From NCBI GenBank assembly GCA_017415505.1, contig JAFQGG010000007.1, positions 1 to 64,000 on the forward strand: a stretch of DNA of 64,000 bases. The letters are read 5' to 3'. Numbering within the stretch: the stretch's first letter is position 1; each line of letters opens with the position of its first letter. Of this stretch, positions 53,443 to 61,956 are shown in pieces. The stretch is from Clostridia bacterium. GTDB lineage: Bacteria; Bacillota; Clostridia; Christensenellales; Borkfalkiaceae. The notes under the pieces were generated by a model. That model saw only the letters and a list, made by a program, of their open reading frames with translations. It made no database searches and was not told the DNA's origin. The translations under genes were made by a program, and so were the position numbers.

Positions 53443-54432
53443 TTATTGGATATTTAACTTGCCATCGAAAAGTTCGTAAAGAATGCATAACGCTTCTTTA
53501 TCAAACGATTTCATAAGAGCAAGTTCTTCTTCAAGAATATCAGGTTCATCTTTTTTGATTGTTTCAATGGCAGGTTCTTCTTTTTTAGGAGAATAGATTG
53601 TAACGTCTTCACCGTTAACAACAACGAGTAAATTTCGTTTAGAGATTTTATCGAAGTATGAATCAGAAGAGTGATAGGGGAAACCAATCATAGGAACGCG
53701 ATCTTCGAGCCCACAATCTCTTCCCGTTAAAGTCAAGTCAAGTTCGTTAGAAATTTTAATTGCGTTATCCCCAAAGATTTCATAAAAGTCGCCAAGGCGA
53801 TAAGCGATTGCATAATCGGGGTATTGCTCTTGGATTTCCAAATAGCGTTGATAAAGAGGGGAAGTCGATTGCTTAGAAGATTCTTTAGGTAAGATTTCAC
53901 CCGTTTCTATATCCACGTTTATCTCATTGATTTCTTCTTGCTCTTCATCTTCGTTTTCATCATCCTTGTCTGTTTTTTCAATAATTTCCGTCTTGAGTTC
54001 TTCCTTTTTCTCAATAAGATCAAACAAGGTGAATTGAGCAGGTTTATTAGACTGTATAGGCGTTTTTTGAGAAATGGTGGAGGCAGGTACGCGTTGAATT
54101 TGTTGAATAACGGGCTTATATTCCGTGCCATCTTCGTTATAAAGTTTGCCTTCGATGGAATTTTCTTCAAAGTAGTGTATTGCCCAACCAAATACGATGT
54201 CAGATTTTACGCAAGCGCTGGATGCTCCTTTAGTTGCAAGCTTTTTAGCTTCGTTGCAAGCGTAAATCATAAAACCGTTTAAGTCTTTTTTATTGAGCAG
54301 TTTTTTACCGTCTTTCTCGATAATAACACCGTTATTGATTTTTTCGGCAAGAGTGACGCTTACATTCTCTTCCAAGTATTCTTTTAACGCTTCGTGTTCT
54401 ACACAATTGGTTGCAAGGTTTAATTTAATCAT
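53443..54432 (-). CDS. PcfK-like protein fused to a MutS-I-like domain
   Basis: 329 aa. Residues 1-110 match PcfK (MIKLNLATNCVEHEALKEYLEENVSVTLAEKINNG..., ACNEAKKLATKG, SDIVFGWAIHYFEE). After an acidic linker (about 140-190) residues 195-290 match the mismatch-recognition domain I of MutS: LYQRYLEIQEQYPDYAIAYRLGDFYEIFGDNAIKIS..LDLTLTGRD...VPMIGFPYHSSDSYFDKI. The Phe-x-Glu of MutS appears as FYE. It lacks all other MutS domains. The C-terminal part is acidic. Likely binds DNA or nucleotides on the element (inference). Confidence 0.85.
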   Translation of the reverse strand: MIKLNLATNCVEHEALKEYLEENVSVTLAEKINNGVIIEKDGKKLLNKKDLNGFMIYACNEAKKLATKGASSACVKSDIVFGWAIHYFEENSIEGKLYNEDGTEYKPVIQQIQRVPASTISQKTPIQSNKPAQFTLFDLIEKKEELKTEIIEKTDKDDENEDEEQEEINEINVDIETGEILPKESSKQSTSPLYQRYLEIQEQYPDYAIAYRLGDFYEIFGDNAIKISNELDLTLTGRDCGLEDRVPMIGFPYHSSDSYFDKISKRNLLVVVNGEDVTIYSPKKEEPAIETIKKDEPDILEEELALMKSFDKEALCILYELFDGKLNIQ

Positions 54433-54644
54433 TTTCTTTCCTCCTCAATGATTCCATATTTATCGTCTGCGTAATATTGGCAAACGAGGGGATTATAAAT
54501 GGCGGTGCATTTTACACCGCCATACTGTACTATATATGCATTTGGGATTACACGTCCAAATAATGTTTCGTTTTCTAAAAGCGTGATTTCTCTCATTTCA
54601 CCATTTAACGAATGGATATGCGCCATAACTTTCATATTTTTCAT
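54429..54644 (-). CDS. Small element protein, unknown (71 aa)
   Basis: Start at 54644, 6 bases after AGGAGG. Its stop overlaps the ATG of the PcfK gene, so the two are coupled. Beta-rich: HSLNGEMREITLLENETLFGRVIPNAYIVQYGGVKCTAIYNPLVCQYYADD. No family known to me. Confidence 0.65.
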   Translation of the reverse strand: MKNMKVMAHIHSLNGEMREITLLENETLFGRVIPNAYIVQYGGVKCTAIYNPLVCQYYADDKYGIIEEERK

Positions 54645-54645
54645 T

Positions 54646-54828
54646 TTAGTCCTCCTGAATAACTTCAAATGTATCAATTTCGGGAATAAGAGCGCATCCG
54701 CCCCAAGTCCCATGGATTTGTCCTATATCATCAACGCGTTCTACAATACCTTCTTTATTTGTATATTGTGGTTCGTGCTTCATTTCAATGATTCGAATTT
54801 TCTTTCCAAGCAATTCAATATTTTTCAT
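54646..54828 (-). CDS. DUF4314-like protein (60 aa)
   Basis: Short SH3-like beta protein: GKKIRIIEMKHEPQYTNKEGIVERVDDIGQIHGTWGGCALIPEIDTFEVI, matching the DUF4314 pattern (G..G.V..VDD.GQIH..W). Common on Firmicutes ICEs. Role unknown. Confidence 0.8.
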   Translation of the reverse strand: MKNIELLGKKIRIIEMKHEPQYTNKEGIVERVDDIGQIHGTWGGCALIPEIDTFEVIQED

Positions 54829-54845
54829 GTTTATATCTCCTTTAT

Positions 54846-55250
54846 TTATCCGATTCTTTTAATACCACCGCCGAAGCTTTTCACTACGATGGTTCCAAAT
54901 TCACTACACCAATCGTCGTCTTTATTCCAGACGTATGCAAACGCATAGTGATTATTCTTTTCACTAACAACGTTTCTATCCCATTCTTCTTCGTATGCAG
55001 TAACGATGAGGAAGGAATAACATTCACCAAATTGCGTAAACTCGTGCGTAATTGCATATACACGGCAATCGTATTCCTTTTCAAGTTCTTTCATTTTAGC
55101 TTCAACTTCAGGTTCTTGATACACCCAAAATCCTCCAAATTGCTCGAAAAAGCATACTTGGTCATTTTTCTCGAAACCATCGATATATGGCTTATAAATG
55201 CCAATTTGCTTCATCAGTTCGATTGCTCTTACCTTTTGTTTTTTTTTCAT
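54846..55250 (-). CDS. Element protein, unknown (134 aa)
   Basis: Soluble alpha/beta protein, aromatic-rich (FFEQFGGFWVYQEPEVE..., VWNKDDDWCSEFGTIVVKSFGGGIKRIG). No domain recognised. Ribosome site AAGGAGA before the ATG. Sits in the middle of the leftward arm. Confidence 0.65.
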   Translation of the reverse strand: MKKKQKVRAIELMKQIGIYKPYIDGFEKNDQVCFFEQFGGFWVYQEPEVEAKMKELEKEYDCRVYAITHEFTQFGECYSFLIVTAYEEEWDRNVVSEKNNHYAFAYVWNKDDDWCSEFGTIVVKSFGGGIKRIG

Positions 55251-55276
55251 AGTTTTGTTCTCCTTAAAATAGATTT

Positions 55277-55936
55277 TTATTTCAAAATTTCCGATACATA
55301 AATCGGAGTTTTGTTTTTCTTATAACAGCGCTGACAATCAATACAGCGATTTTTCCCACAGTTGATAGGTACGTTATTACTTTTGACATAAGCCTTCGTA
55401 TAGACAGTAAAAATTTTCACGTTGGTAAGCGGTGTTTCACTTAAAAATTGCACGTCAAAGGGTTGATTAAGAAGCAGGGAAGATATTACAATGGATAAAT
55501 TCTTCGGCTGTTTATGCGTCTTAAAATAATTAAAAACCACCGTATAGTTCTTTGTGAAAAGTGAGAACATACAGTGGCTATTTTTCTTTATTAAGTTGAC
55601 GTAGTTATGTAAGTGGGTAGCGTTGATAATATCTCCAAACGATTCAAGTCGGCACATCGCCGCATTGATAAACGGTAATTGATGAGTAGGTATTACACTT
55701 TTCGTGAGGAGCTCGGTATTTTCTCGATAACATTTCTCTACGCTTGGACGGGATTGCAAGTATTTAAGCGTATAGCATTTCTCACATACTGTACCCGATA
55801 TAGAACGTAAACGCTCGCAGTATTCATTGCAAAGCATAGAAGACGTAATTGCTGGCATACCAGCCATTTTACCCGTTAAGCCTTGGGAAACAGATAATAA
55901 TTTACAAGGTTTGATAATTGTATATTTTTCTTTCAT
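55277..55936 (-). CDS. GP88-like cysteine-rich element protein
   Basis: 219 aa from the ATG at 55936; the frame is open further upstream but runs through another gene. Two cysteine clusters, NEYC...GTVCEKCY (about residues 35-55) and CGKNRCIDCQRCYKK near the end, enclose a segment with RLESFGDI and LVNLIKKN. This is the pattern of the phage gene-88 (GP88) family, thought to carry an iron-sulfur site. Reaction unknown. It starts 5 bases after the end of the next upstream gene. Confidence 0.7.
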   Translation of the reverse strand: MKEKYTIIKPCKLLSVSQGLTGKMAGMPAITSSMLCNEYCERLRSISGTVCEKCYTLKYLQSRPSVEKCYRENTELLTKSVIPTHQLPFINAAMCRLESFGDIINATHLHNYVNLIKKNSHCMFSLFTKNYTVVFNYFKTHKQPKNLSIVISSLLLNQPFDVQFLSETPLTNVKIFTVYTKAYVKSNNVPINCGKNRCIDCQRCYKKNKTPIYVSEILK

Positions 55937-55940
55937 AATC

Positions 55941-56168
55941 TTAATAAATAGGACAAAAGTCCAAAAGTAATCTTCTATAAGTGAGGTATTCGTAATAATC
56001 ATTAACGTCGATTTGAATTTCATTAAATTCTTCAAAATCATCTTCACCAACGTCAAGTTTCTTACAGAGCATAGTTTCCATTTCTTCGATAGCACTCCAT
56101 ACAAGACCAACATTATCTGGATTGTAGAGAGTAATGATTAATGTATTTTTACTGAAATCAATTTTCAT
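55941..56168 (-). CDS. Small acidic element protein A (75 aa)
   Basis: Strand-loop-helix start (KIDFSKNTLIITLYNPDNVGLVWSAIEEMETMLC) and an acidic FEEFNEIQIDVNDYYEYLTYRRLLLDFC end. It resembles the neighbouring 85-aa protein (same layout: ITV/ITL, a helix with two cysteines region, FTLDDFNEYNEFKEYF). No known family. Confidence 0.6.
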   Translation of the reverse strand: MKIDFSKNTLIITLYNPDNVGLVWSAIEEMETMLCKKLDVGEDDFEEFNEIQIDVNDYYEYLTYRRLLLDFCPIY

Positions 56169-56172
56169 TTAC

Positions 56173-56430
56173 TTATCCTCCTTTTTTGAAACAGCAAAGA
56201 TATCTATAGAAATATTCTTTGAATTCGTTATATTCATTGAAATCATCTAATGTGAAGTAGAATTGATCATCGTCAAAATCTAAATCGAAATTCATACATA
56301 AAATTCTTTTTACATAATCGATAGTTTTCTTATACTGTTCATATTTTTTAACGGGAACCGTTATAAATACATGAAGTATATCTCCATCTCTCCAAATGTT
56401 GAAAGTTCTATAAACGTTTTCTTTGTACAT
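56173..56430 (-). CDS. Small acidic element protein B (85 aa)
   Basis: Layout like the preceding 75-aa protein: a beta strand LHVFITVPVKKY, a helix, then DDDQFYFTLDDFNEYNEFKEYFYRYLCCF. The two are likely diverged copies. Ribosome sites AGGAG and AAGGAA precede the ATG. Function unknown. Confidence 0.6.
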   Translation of the reverse strand: MYKENVYRTFNIWRDGDILHVFITVPVKKYEQYKKTIDYVKRILCMNFDLDFDDDQFYFTLDDFNEYNEFKEYFYRYLCCFKKGG

Positions 56431-56460
56431 ATATTCCTTTACTCCTATAGCTTTTATTTG

Positions 56461-56648
56461 CCTTTATCGGCAGGGCCCAAGTAGCATAGTGAAAAAAGGG
56501 CATACCATGTACGAGTTTAACGTCCTCCCGAAGTCAGCGAAAAACGATAAAAAATTTTGTAAAAGTATAGAATTGAAAGGTTTATCAAAAATTTTTATCG
56601 CGTTGACTTTGGGTTTTCGCTATGCTACCATAAGCCCAACGATAAAGG
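56461..56648 (+). repeat. 188-bp inverted-repeat element inside the leftward arm
   Basis: Left end CCTTTATCG...GGGC...TAGCATAGTGAAAA; right end, read on the other strand, CCTTTATCG...GGGC...TAGCATAGCGAAAA. A second nested repeat, CGATAAAAA.../...TTTTTATCG, lies inside. No sensible coding frame. It occupies the gap between two arm genes, and its right end supplies the last seven codons and stop of the 92-aa gene. Confidence 0.65.
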
Positions 56649-56903
56649 TAAAGTGGAGTGCTTCCTTAGGAATGGAAGTTCGTCTAAAATGCTACGCATT
56701 ATCTCTTTTTTAGTTATAGGTTGAATTTCCCATACAGGATCGATTAAAGGTCTATTCGTTTCGCGTTCTCTCGTCGGATATTTTTGATACATTCGAAGTG
56801 AGCTACGCGCTTGCTTATAAGTAAAAGTGGTGTAGTAACGAATAAATCGGCTACCGAGTTCACGATAGCCGACCATATAGCCGTATATTTTATTTTTCTT
56901 CAT
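56625..56903 (-). CDS. Element protein, unknown (92 aa)
   Basis: MKKNKIYGYMVGYRELGSRFIRYYTTFTYKQARSSLRMYQKYPTRERET...WEIQPITKKE, a basic and aromatic protein of a type seen on mobile elements but without a known role. The C-terminal TLPLSLGLW is encoded by the inverted-repeat element, so the natural end may have been altered. It starts 14 bases before the end of the upstream gene (overlap). Confidence 0.6.
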   Translation of the reverse strand: MKKNKIYGYMVGYRELGSRFIRYYTTFTYKQARSSLRMYQKYPTRERETNRPLIDPVWEIQPITKKEIMRSILDELPFLRKHSTLPLSLGLW

Positions 56904-57141
56904 TCGGTTTCTCCTTGATAAAGATTTGCTTTTTCAGTTCGTGATAGCTTTTTAACGTAAACGCAGGGTAGAAGTTTAACGATAAGCACAACGCTAAATC
57001 GTCCGCATAAGTTTTATTGAAGGGAAGGGGTTTTTCTTTGCTGTCCCAATATGCTGTTTTGGTTGCGTTATCCACTTTGGTGACGAATTTTGCACCATCT
57101 TCGGTTGCTACAACTACGTAATATAAATATTTCAATGCCAT
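56890..57141 (-). CDS. Element protein, unknown (83 aa); first gene of the leftward arm
   Basis: Start at 57141 (MALKYLYYVVVATEDGAKFVTKVDN), 6 bases from AAGG; a longer frame upstream would run into the cargo remnant. No domain recognised. No good promoter is seen upstream: TTGACA stands about 45 bases before the ATG without a matching -10, so the original promoter may have been lost at the junction. Confidence 0.6.
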   Translation of the reverse strand: MALKYLYYVVVATEDGAKFVTKVDNATKTAYWDSKEKPLPFNKTYADDLALCLSLNFYPAFTLKSYHELKKQIFIKEKPNEEK

Positions 57142-57664
57142 AATAACCTTTTTTGAAGAACTAAAGAACAAAAAGCACGGTGGTAATGTATATGTCAAAA
57201 TATCATTTTTTGATAGGATTTGGGAAAGAATGGTTGAGAAATACTTAAATCATTATTTTGCCAGAGTAGACCCAGTGAGCGGGCAAATAATTTTTGACAC
57301 TTCACAAGAAACATCCCCTGTGAGATTTGCAGACAAAACTTTTGTTGTAGATGATTCTCCAAATGCATTTAAGATACGCCCCGATCATTACGGTTTAGAT
57401 GGAGATAAGCAATATATTTTTGACTCAAAATATTATTACGAAATGTCAGAATTAAATTATAAACAGTTTGCTTATGACGTTTTGTTGCAAACTTTAAATT
57501 GCAACTGTGAGACGTATAATGCACTGATTTTACCAGGGACACAGCATGTTTCCTTACACCTTGATGTAAAGCCAGAGTTCAGAAATGTAACTTTAAAAAA
57601 CCATAGAATTGTTGAACAATATGTGGATGTAAAAACAATTATGGAGCATTATGTCGCTGACTGA
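57142..57664 (+). pseudogene. 3' remnant of a LlaJI/McrC-like restriction endonuclease
   Basis: The frame is open well upstream of its first ATG (57230) and reads as protein from about 57149 (FFEELKNKKHGG...FFDRIWERMVEKYLNHYF), but no start codon precedes it. The C-terminal domain has IRPDHYGLDGDKQYIFDSKYYYEMSELNYKQFAYDVLLQ: the D...DSK of a PD-(D/E)XK nuclease as in LlaJI. The 5' part is missing; the break lies against the start of the leftward arm. Probably a non-functional restriction enzyme fragment; a GTP/ATP-dependent partner gene is absent. Confidence 0.65.
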
Positions 57665-57675
57665 GGTAGCGTTTA

Positions 57676-57753
57676 ATGAATTGCATTATTCCCGTTGAAA
57701 CAGTCAAAGCATTTTTAGAAGAAACTAAAGAAAAAGAAGGAATAGATTTATAA
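57676..57753 (+). other. Short frame (25 aa)
   Basis: MNCIIPVETVKAFLEETKEKEGIDL. Lies between the nuclease remnant and the three-gene cluster, with a weak GAGG upstream. Could be a leader peptide or a remnant; no support for a real gene. Confidence 0.2.
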
Positions 57754-57773
57754 ACAAGGCATTTGAGGTTAAT

Positions 57774-58379
57774 ATGGAATTATACGGAACACAAACTTTG
57801 ATTGTAGTTTGCAAAGATGAGATGTACATAAATCAGCTTCGTAAGCTCGTTGAAACAAAAGACGATGGTGATTCATCAATTATAGGTACACAGGACGGTT
57901 CAATTCAAATTGTTGCGTGGGATGAAAAAACTTGGTTGTCCCAAAAGAAAGCTGGTAATATAAGCAACAAGGTCTTATTTATTGGTGAGGTAAGAGGGCT
58001 CAACAAACTACTCCCAATTATCGATATTCAATTCAATGAGTACGGAGTAAAATATGGTTGGGCTGGAAATCAAGCAGCTATTTGGATAGCCCCCAAAGAA
58101 ATAGACAATGAAGAAACCTATATGGAGTTCTTAAAGAAGTTGAATGAGTTGCCTATTCCCGAACAATATAGAACACAAATAACCGAATCAACTAAAGTTT
58201 CTGCGCCTGTTGCGGTAGGAAAACAAAATTTATGGAATCAGCTTGCTACTTTTGGCGTTAATGCTTTTTTGACGGTTAAAGATTTGTTCAAAGATAAAAC
58301 GCAAGTGAAAAATCAAATGTTTTTCTATGGCATTATTAAATTGTATTTTAATGATTTAGAAAAGTATATGAATGCATAA
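57774..58379 (+). CDS. Cargo cluster protein A, unknown (201 aa)
   Basis: Soluble alpha/beta protein. N-terminal strand LIVVCKDEMYINQLRKLVETKDD, then IQIVAWDEKTWLSQK, VLFIGEVRGLNKLLPIIDIQFNEYGVKYGWAGNQAAIWI, followed by a helical C-terminus. The alternating strands and helices resemble a flavodoxin- or TIR-like fold, but no catalytic motif is clear. Ribosome site GAGG is 7 bases away. Its stop overlaps the region of the next start, so A and B are coupled. Function unknown. Confidence 0.7.
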   Translation: MELYGTQTLIVVCKDEMYINQLRKLVETKDDGDSSIIGTQDGSIQIVAWDEKTWLSQKKAGNISNKVLFIGEVRGLNKLLPIIDIQFNEYGVKYGWAGNQAAIWIAPKEIDNEETYMEFLKKLNELPIPEQYRTQITESTKVSAPVAVGKQNLWNQLATFGVNAFLTVKDLFKDKTQVKNQMFFYGIIKLYFNDLEKYMNA

Positions 58380-58389
58380 GGTGAGCAAA

Positions 58390-59892
58390 ATGAAAGACAG
58401 AACACCTTTTAATGACGGTTGGGACTTTATGTCAAGCCACATAGGTGCTGATATTGTTGCTCGTGGAGCAGTTAGTGATTTCATTGCCGTGGCGCAACAA
58501 AACCAACAAATTGTTCTTGAAAACGCACGCAGAATTGCTATCAATGAAGCTATAGACCAATTAACAAGAAGCGTTAACGAACATCCATATATTAATTTAG
58601 GAGTGGAACAGTTTAAAGGTTATGTAGCAGAAGAAATTGTTGCAGGAACCTTTAACATTGAGGCAATAAGGCAGGGCTCTGAACACCGAGCTTATTCCTT
58701 CCCTAACGAAAGTGGATACGGTAGCATAGACATTGATACTAACTTTGGGAAAACATATAGCTTGAAGTTTACCAATGAAGCTGCAAGAGCCGAGGCGTTT
58801 CAAGCGGTGGTAGATACCGAGACGAGCTTGCCTAAATATCATGGACAAGAACGCTTAATTGCTGATGACCAACTTGACGAGGCGCGATATTGGGCTAGAA
58901 GAAGAGCCGCAACTGAAGCGGGAAAACGTCCTAGTGTAGCAGAGGCACATAGAGAAACGGGTGAACATTTAATCTCAACTGTTTCTGACGGAGAGGGGGT
59001 TAGCTCTAGAAAACTAACCTCCGATGAAGCAAGGAATGCTGCTAAACACGCAAAAAAAGGAAGTTTTGAAGCCGAGGAACTTGGATATTCAAAAGAAGCT
59101 TTACTTGATGAAGTTAGACTTAATTATATTAAAAAGGCCGCTAAGGCAGGTCTTACGGCGGCAACACTTACTGCAATACTTCAACTAGTTCCCGAACTTT
59201 ATAAAGCCATTGACTACTTGATTAAAAATGGCGAACTTGATGTCAATCAGTTAAAAAAGAGTGGCGTTAAGGTTTTAAGTGCAAGCGGAGAGTCTTTCTT
59301 AAGAGGCTCAATTGCCTATCTCGCTCAAATGGCAATTCAAGAAGGATTGCTTGGCGAAAAGATGAAACAAGTAGACCCTATCCTTGTCGGTGTAGCTGTT
59401 ACGGTGATTTTGGGAACGATAAAGAATAGCATCCTTGTTGCTCTTGGTAAAATGACGGTTGCACAAATGGGAATGCAATTCATCGATACAATTGTTGTTT
59501 CATCGGGATATTTAGTTTCGATGAAAATAGGCGGAGCAATAGCACAAGCATTCTTCCCACAATTACCGGGTATTGGGTTTGCTATCGGTAGCCTTCTTGG
59601 TTGTTCTCTTGCATTGGTGTATAATGTTGCTAAAAACAAATTGATTTCATTCTGCGTAGACACAGGTTTTACTTGCTTTGGCTTAGTAGAACAAAGCTAT
59701 GAATTGCCAGAAGAAGTCTTGAAGAAACTCGGTATTGACTTGATTCCAATTAAGCGTACAGAGATTTCTAGAACACAAATTTCAAGACCCCAAATTACAA
59801 CTACAGTTGATACTGTACAATACGAAACAATCGATATCCAAGTTTTACGAAGGGGCGTCATTGGGGTAAATAAAGTCGGATTCGTATTTTAA
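58390..59892 (+). CDS. Cargo cluster protein B: N-terminal nuclease-like region plus membrane helices (500 aa)
   Basis: Start at 58390 (MKDRTPFNDGW), 6 bases after AAGGTGAG. Residues about 60-180 contain LGVEQFKGYVAEEIVAGTF, GSIDIDTNFGKTYSLKF (a D...xLK that could be a PD-(D/E)XK-like core) and YHGQERLIADDQLDEARYW. Residues about 255-425 are Gly/Ala-rich helices able to cross a membrane (GLTAATLTAILQLVPELYKAI, VGVAVTVILGTIKNSI, IGGAIAQAFFPQLPGIGFAIGSLLGCSLALVYNVA). The end is LRRGVIGVNKVGF. I recognise a conserved family type but cannot name a function; toxin-like or abortive-infection effector is an inference. Confidence 0.75.
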   Translation: MKDRTPFNDGWDFMSSHIGADIVARGAVSDFIAVAQQNQQIVLENARRIAINEAIDQLTRSVNEHPYINLGVEQFKGYVAEEIVAGTFNIEAIRQGSEHRAYSFPNESGYGSIDIDTNFGKTYSLKFTNEAARAEAFQAVVDTETSLPKYHGQERLIADDQLDEARYWARRRAATEAGKRPSVAEAHRETGEHLISTVSDGEGVSSRKLTSDEARNAAKHAKKGSFEAEELGYSKEALLDEVRLNYIKKAAKAGLTAATLTAILQLVPELYKAIDYLIKNGELDVNQLKKSGVKVLSASGESFLRGSIAYLAQMAIQEGLLGEKMKQVDPILVGVAVTVILGTIKNSILVALGKMTVAQMGMQFIDTIVVSSGYLVSMKIGGAIAQAFFPQLPGIGFAIGSLLGCSLALVYNVAKNKLISFCVDTGFTCFGLVEQSYELPEEVLKKLGIDLIPIKRTEISRTQISRPQITTTVDTVQYETIDIQVLRRGVIGVNKVGFVF

Positions 59893-59913
59893 TATAGTTA
59901 AGGGAGGTAGGGT

Positions 59914-61815
59914 ATGTCTAAAAAATATGCTGATTTGAAAGTGTATCTCAACGACATTTGCTGTGATATGCTTATGCGTAGGACGAAAGGCTTGATTTTT
60001 GGCAATTTAGATAAATTCAATCTTGTCTCCGATTATATACCTTCCCCAACCGAGAGGGACATCGAGGATGTTGCAATCACGAGTCTTCACACGGAGGCGG
60101 GGCAAAATGATGAAGTCTTTATTCATTGTAACGCTTATGCCGAGGAAATCTTTTCAGGTTTTGCCTATGGACGAAGAAGAAATGATGTAGACTCAGACAC
60201 CAAACGCATATGGCTTGCAGTGAAATTTAAAGCGAAGTTTACGGACAAGTTTGAAAACATGCGTATTGTTGATATCCGTCCCATAGATGAAAAGGATGCA
60301 TTTGTTTCAAATAAATGCTCCACGAAGAGCTTTATTCCCTACATAAGTGCGGATTCTTTGGATTATCACGCTACTGAATTCTTAAAGAAGTATTGCCCTC
60401 AAGCACTAAAAACGCCTATGCCGTTGCCCATTGAAGATGTTGTTAAAGCGATGGGATTAAGAGTGAAAATTGGTAGTTTAAAAGGTGGTGCATTTGGCCG
60501 TTGTTATTTCGCGGATAAAGAAATAAAGAAAAAGGACGGTAGTAAAGGCATAATTAAAAAAGGTACAATTCTTTGTGATGACGATGCCTTCTTTTTAAGT
60601 GGCATTGGTTCTATGAACAATACCATAATTCATGAGTGTGTGCATTGGGAGTATCATAGACGATTCTTTGCTTTGATGCGTTTGCTAGACCCTTCACTTT
60701 CTGCAATTGTGTGTACAACTTTAGAAGAAGATGTAAAGGGTTCAAAGAAAAATACTGAAGATTTCCGTTGGATGGAATGGCAAGCTAACGCTTTAGCTCC
60801 GCGCATTCTTATGCCTGCAGATATGATGAAACTCAAATATGAGCAGGTTAAGTCAGAAGTGGTTGCTGGAGGTGAAACCGACCTCCGTGAAATCTATAAG
60901 CAAACTATAAACAAATTAGCAGATTTCTTCCAAGTTACGGTTACCTCTGTAAAGATTAGGTTGTTAGAACTTGGATATAATTATCTAAAAGGTATTCACG
61001 ATTATGTGGACAATACTCCAACCAAGCCATATTTGTATAATGCGAAGGATATAAAACCCCACCAAATCTTTTCTGCAGGGTTATATGATGTTGTTGCAAG
61101 CGGAACGGTCAATTCAGATCTGCGAAACTGCTTACAAGCAAAAACCATTGTATATGCTAACGGATTCTTTGTAATCAATAATAAGAAATACACCTACAAA
61201 GATCCGCTTACAGGCAAACAAGAACTAACGGACTATGCTTTAGAGCATATGGATGAATGTTGTCTCATTTTTGATGCTGAACCAAAAGCAAAGCGCACGT
61301 TTGACGATAGATATTATTCAATGTGTTTTCTTTGTCGTAGTCAAGCATCTCAGGATGCATATACTCGTACGGTAAAACAAAACGACTTTAACAATCGACA
61401 ATTAAGAAGATCAATTGAGATTTGTGATGTTTTGGAAGAAAATCGAGAGGCACTTGAAATTGTACGGCAACTGGTTGGTGATTTTAAGGATATGCTAAAA
61501 GTCCTTATGGAAAAGTATGGCTATAGTAATCGTGAAATGAAAAAGCAAACGGGAATAGATGATCATAAAATTGCTGCGTTTTTAGATGGAACAAAAGAAC
61601 CTGCTAAAAGTGAAGTTATTGCTATTGTGGCGGGTATGCAATTGCATCCTGTTGTATCGGAACACTTAATAAGCAAGTCAGGGGTTAATTTGATTACTAC
61701 GAGCGAGAAAGATGCAATGTATCACTTTTTGATAAATCAATGCTATGAAGAAGGGCTTGACTCTTGGAATGAGCGTTTAAGAGAGGCTGGAATGATGGAT
61801 TGGCAACTTCCGTAA
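59914..61815 (+). CDS. Cargo cluster protein C: ImmA/IrrE-like zinc peptidase with C-terminal HTH (633 aa)
   Basis: Zinc-binding HECVH near residue 235 (NNTIIHECVHWEYHRRF), followed by FRWMEWQANALAPRILMP near 290, the ImmA/IrrE metallopeptidase pattern. N-terminal about 200 residues are an additional domain with no family recognised. The C-terminal 110 residues contain a helix-turn-helix-like MEKYGYSNREMKKQTGIDDHKIAAFLDGTKEPAKSEVIAIVAGM. ImmA-type proteases cleave repressors and trigger mobile-element or stress responses. GGGAGG 8 bases upstream; ends at a strong terminator, closing the cluster. Confidence 0.82.
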   Translation: MSKKYADLKVYLNDICCDMLMRRTKGLIFGNLDKFNLVSDYIPSPTERDIEDVAITSLHTEAGQNDEVFIHCNAYAEEIFSGFAYGRRRNDVDSDTKRIWLAVKFKAKFTDKFENMRIVDIRPIDEKDAFVSNKCSTKSFIPYISADSLDYHATEFLKKYCPQALKTPMPLPIEDVVKAMGLRVKIGSLKGGAFGRCYFADKEIKKKDGSKGIIKKGTILCDDDAFFLSGIGSMNNTIIHECVHWEYHRRFFALMRLLDPSLSAIVCTTLEEDVKGSKKNTEDFRWMEWQANALAPRILMPADMMKLKYEQVKSEVVAGGETDLREIYKQTINKLADFFQVTVTSVKIRLLELGYNYLKGIHDYVDNTPTKPYLYNAKDIKPHQIFSAGLYDVVASGTVNSDLRNCLQAKTIVYANGFFVINNKKYTYKDPLTGKQELTDYALEHMDECCLIFDAEPKAKRTFDDRYYSMCFLCRSQASQDAYTRTVKQNDFNNRQLRRSIEICDVLEENREALEIVRQLVGDFKDMLKVLMEKYGYSNREMKKQTGIDDHKIAAFLDGTKEPAKSEVIAIVAGMQLHPVVSEHLISKSGVNLITTSEKDAMYHFLINQCYEEGLDSWNERLREAGMMDWQLP

Positions 61816-61871
61816 AAAGGTTGTGCGGAAATTTTTACGCATTATTCAACTAAATAATTAAACAAATTGGG

Positions 61872-61909
61872 CTCTATGTCTTGAAAAATAAGGCATAGAG
61901 TCTTTTTTT
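61872..61909 (+). terminator. Terminator of the cargo cluster
   Basis: CTCTATGTCTT/AAGGCATAGAG stem (one G-U), 7-base loop, then seven T. Confidence 0.9.
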
Positions 61910-61956
61910 ATGCCTAAAAAGTGCGCAAATTTGTACGCGGGGGCAAATATCGATTT

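Noticed and set aside
56423..56713. 96-codon plus-strand frame in the leftward arm
   Set aside because: It lies across the inverted-repeat element and has no ribosome site or domain.
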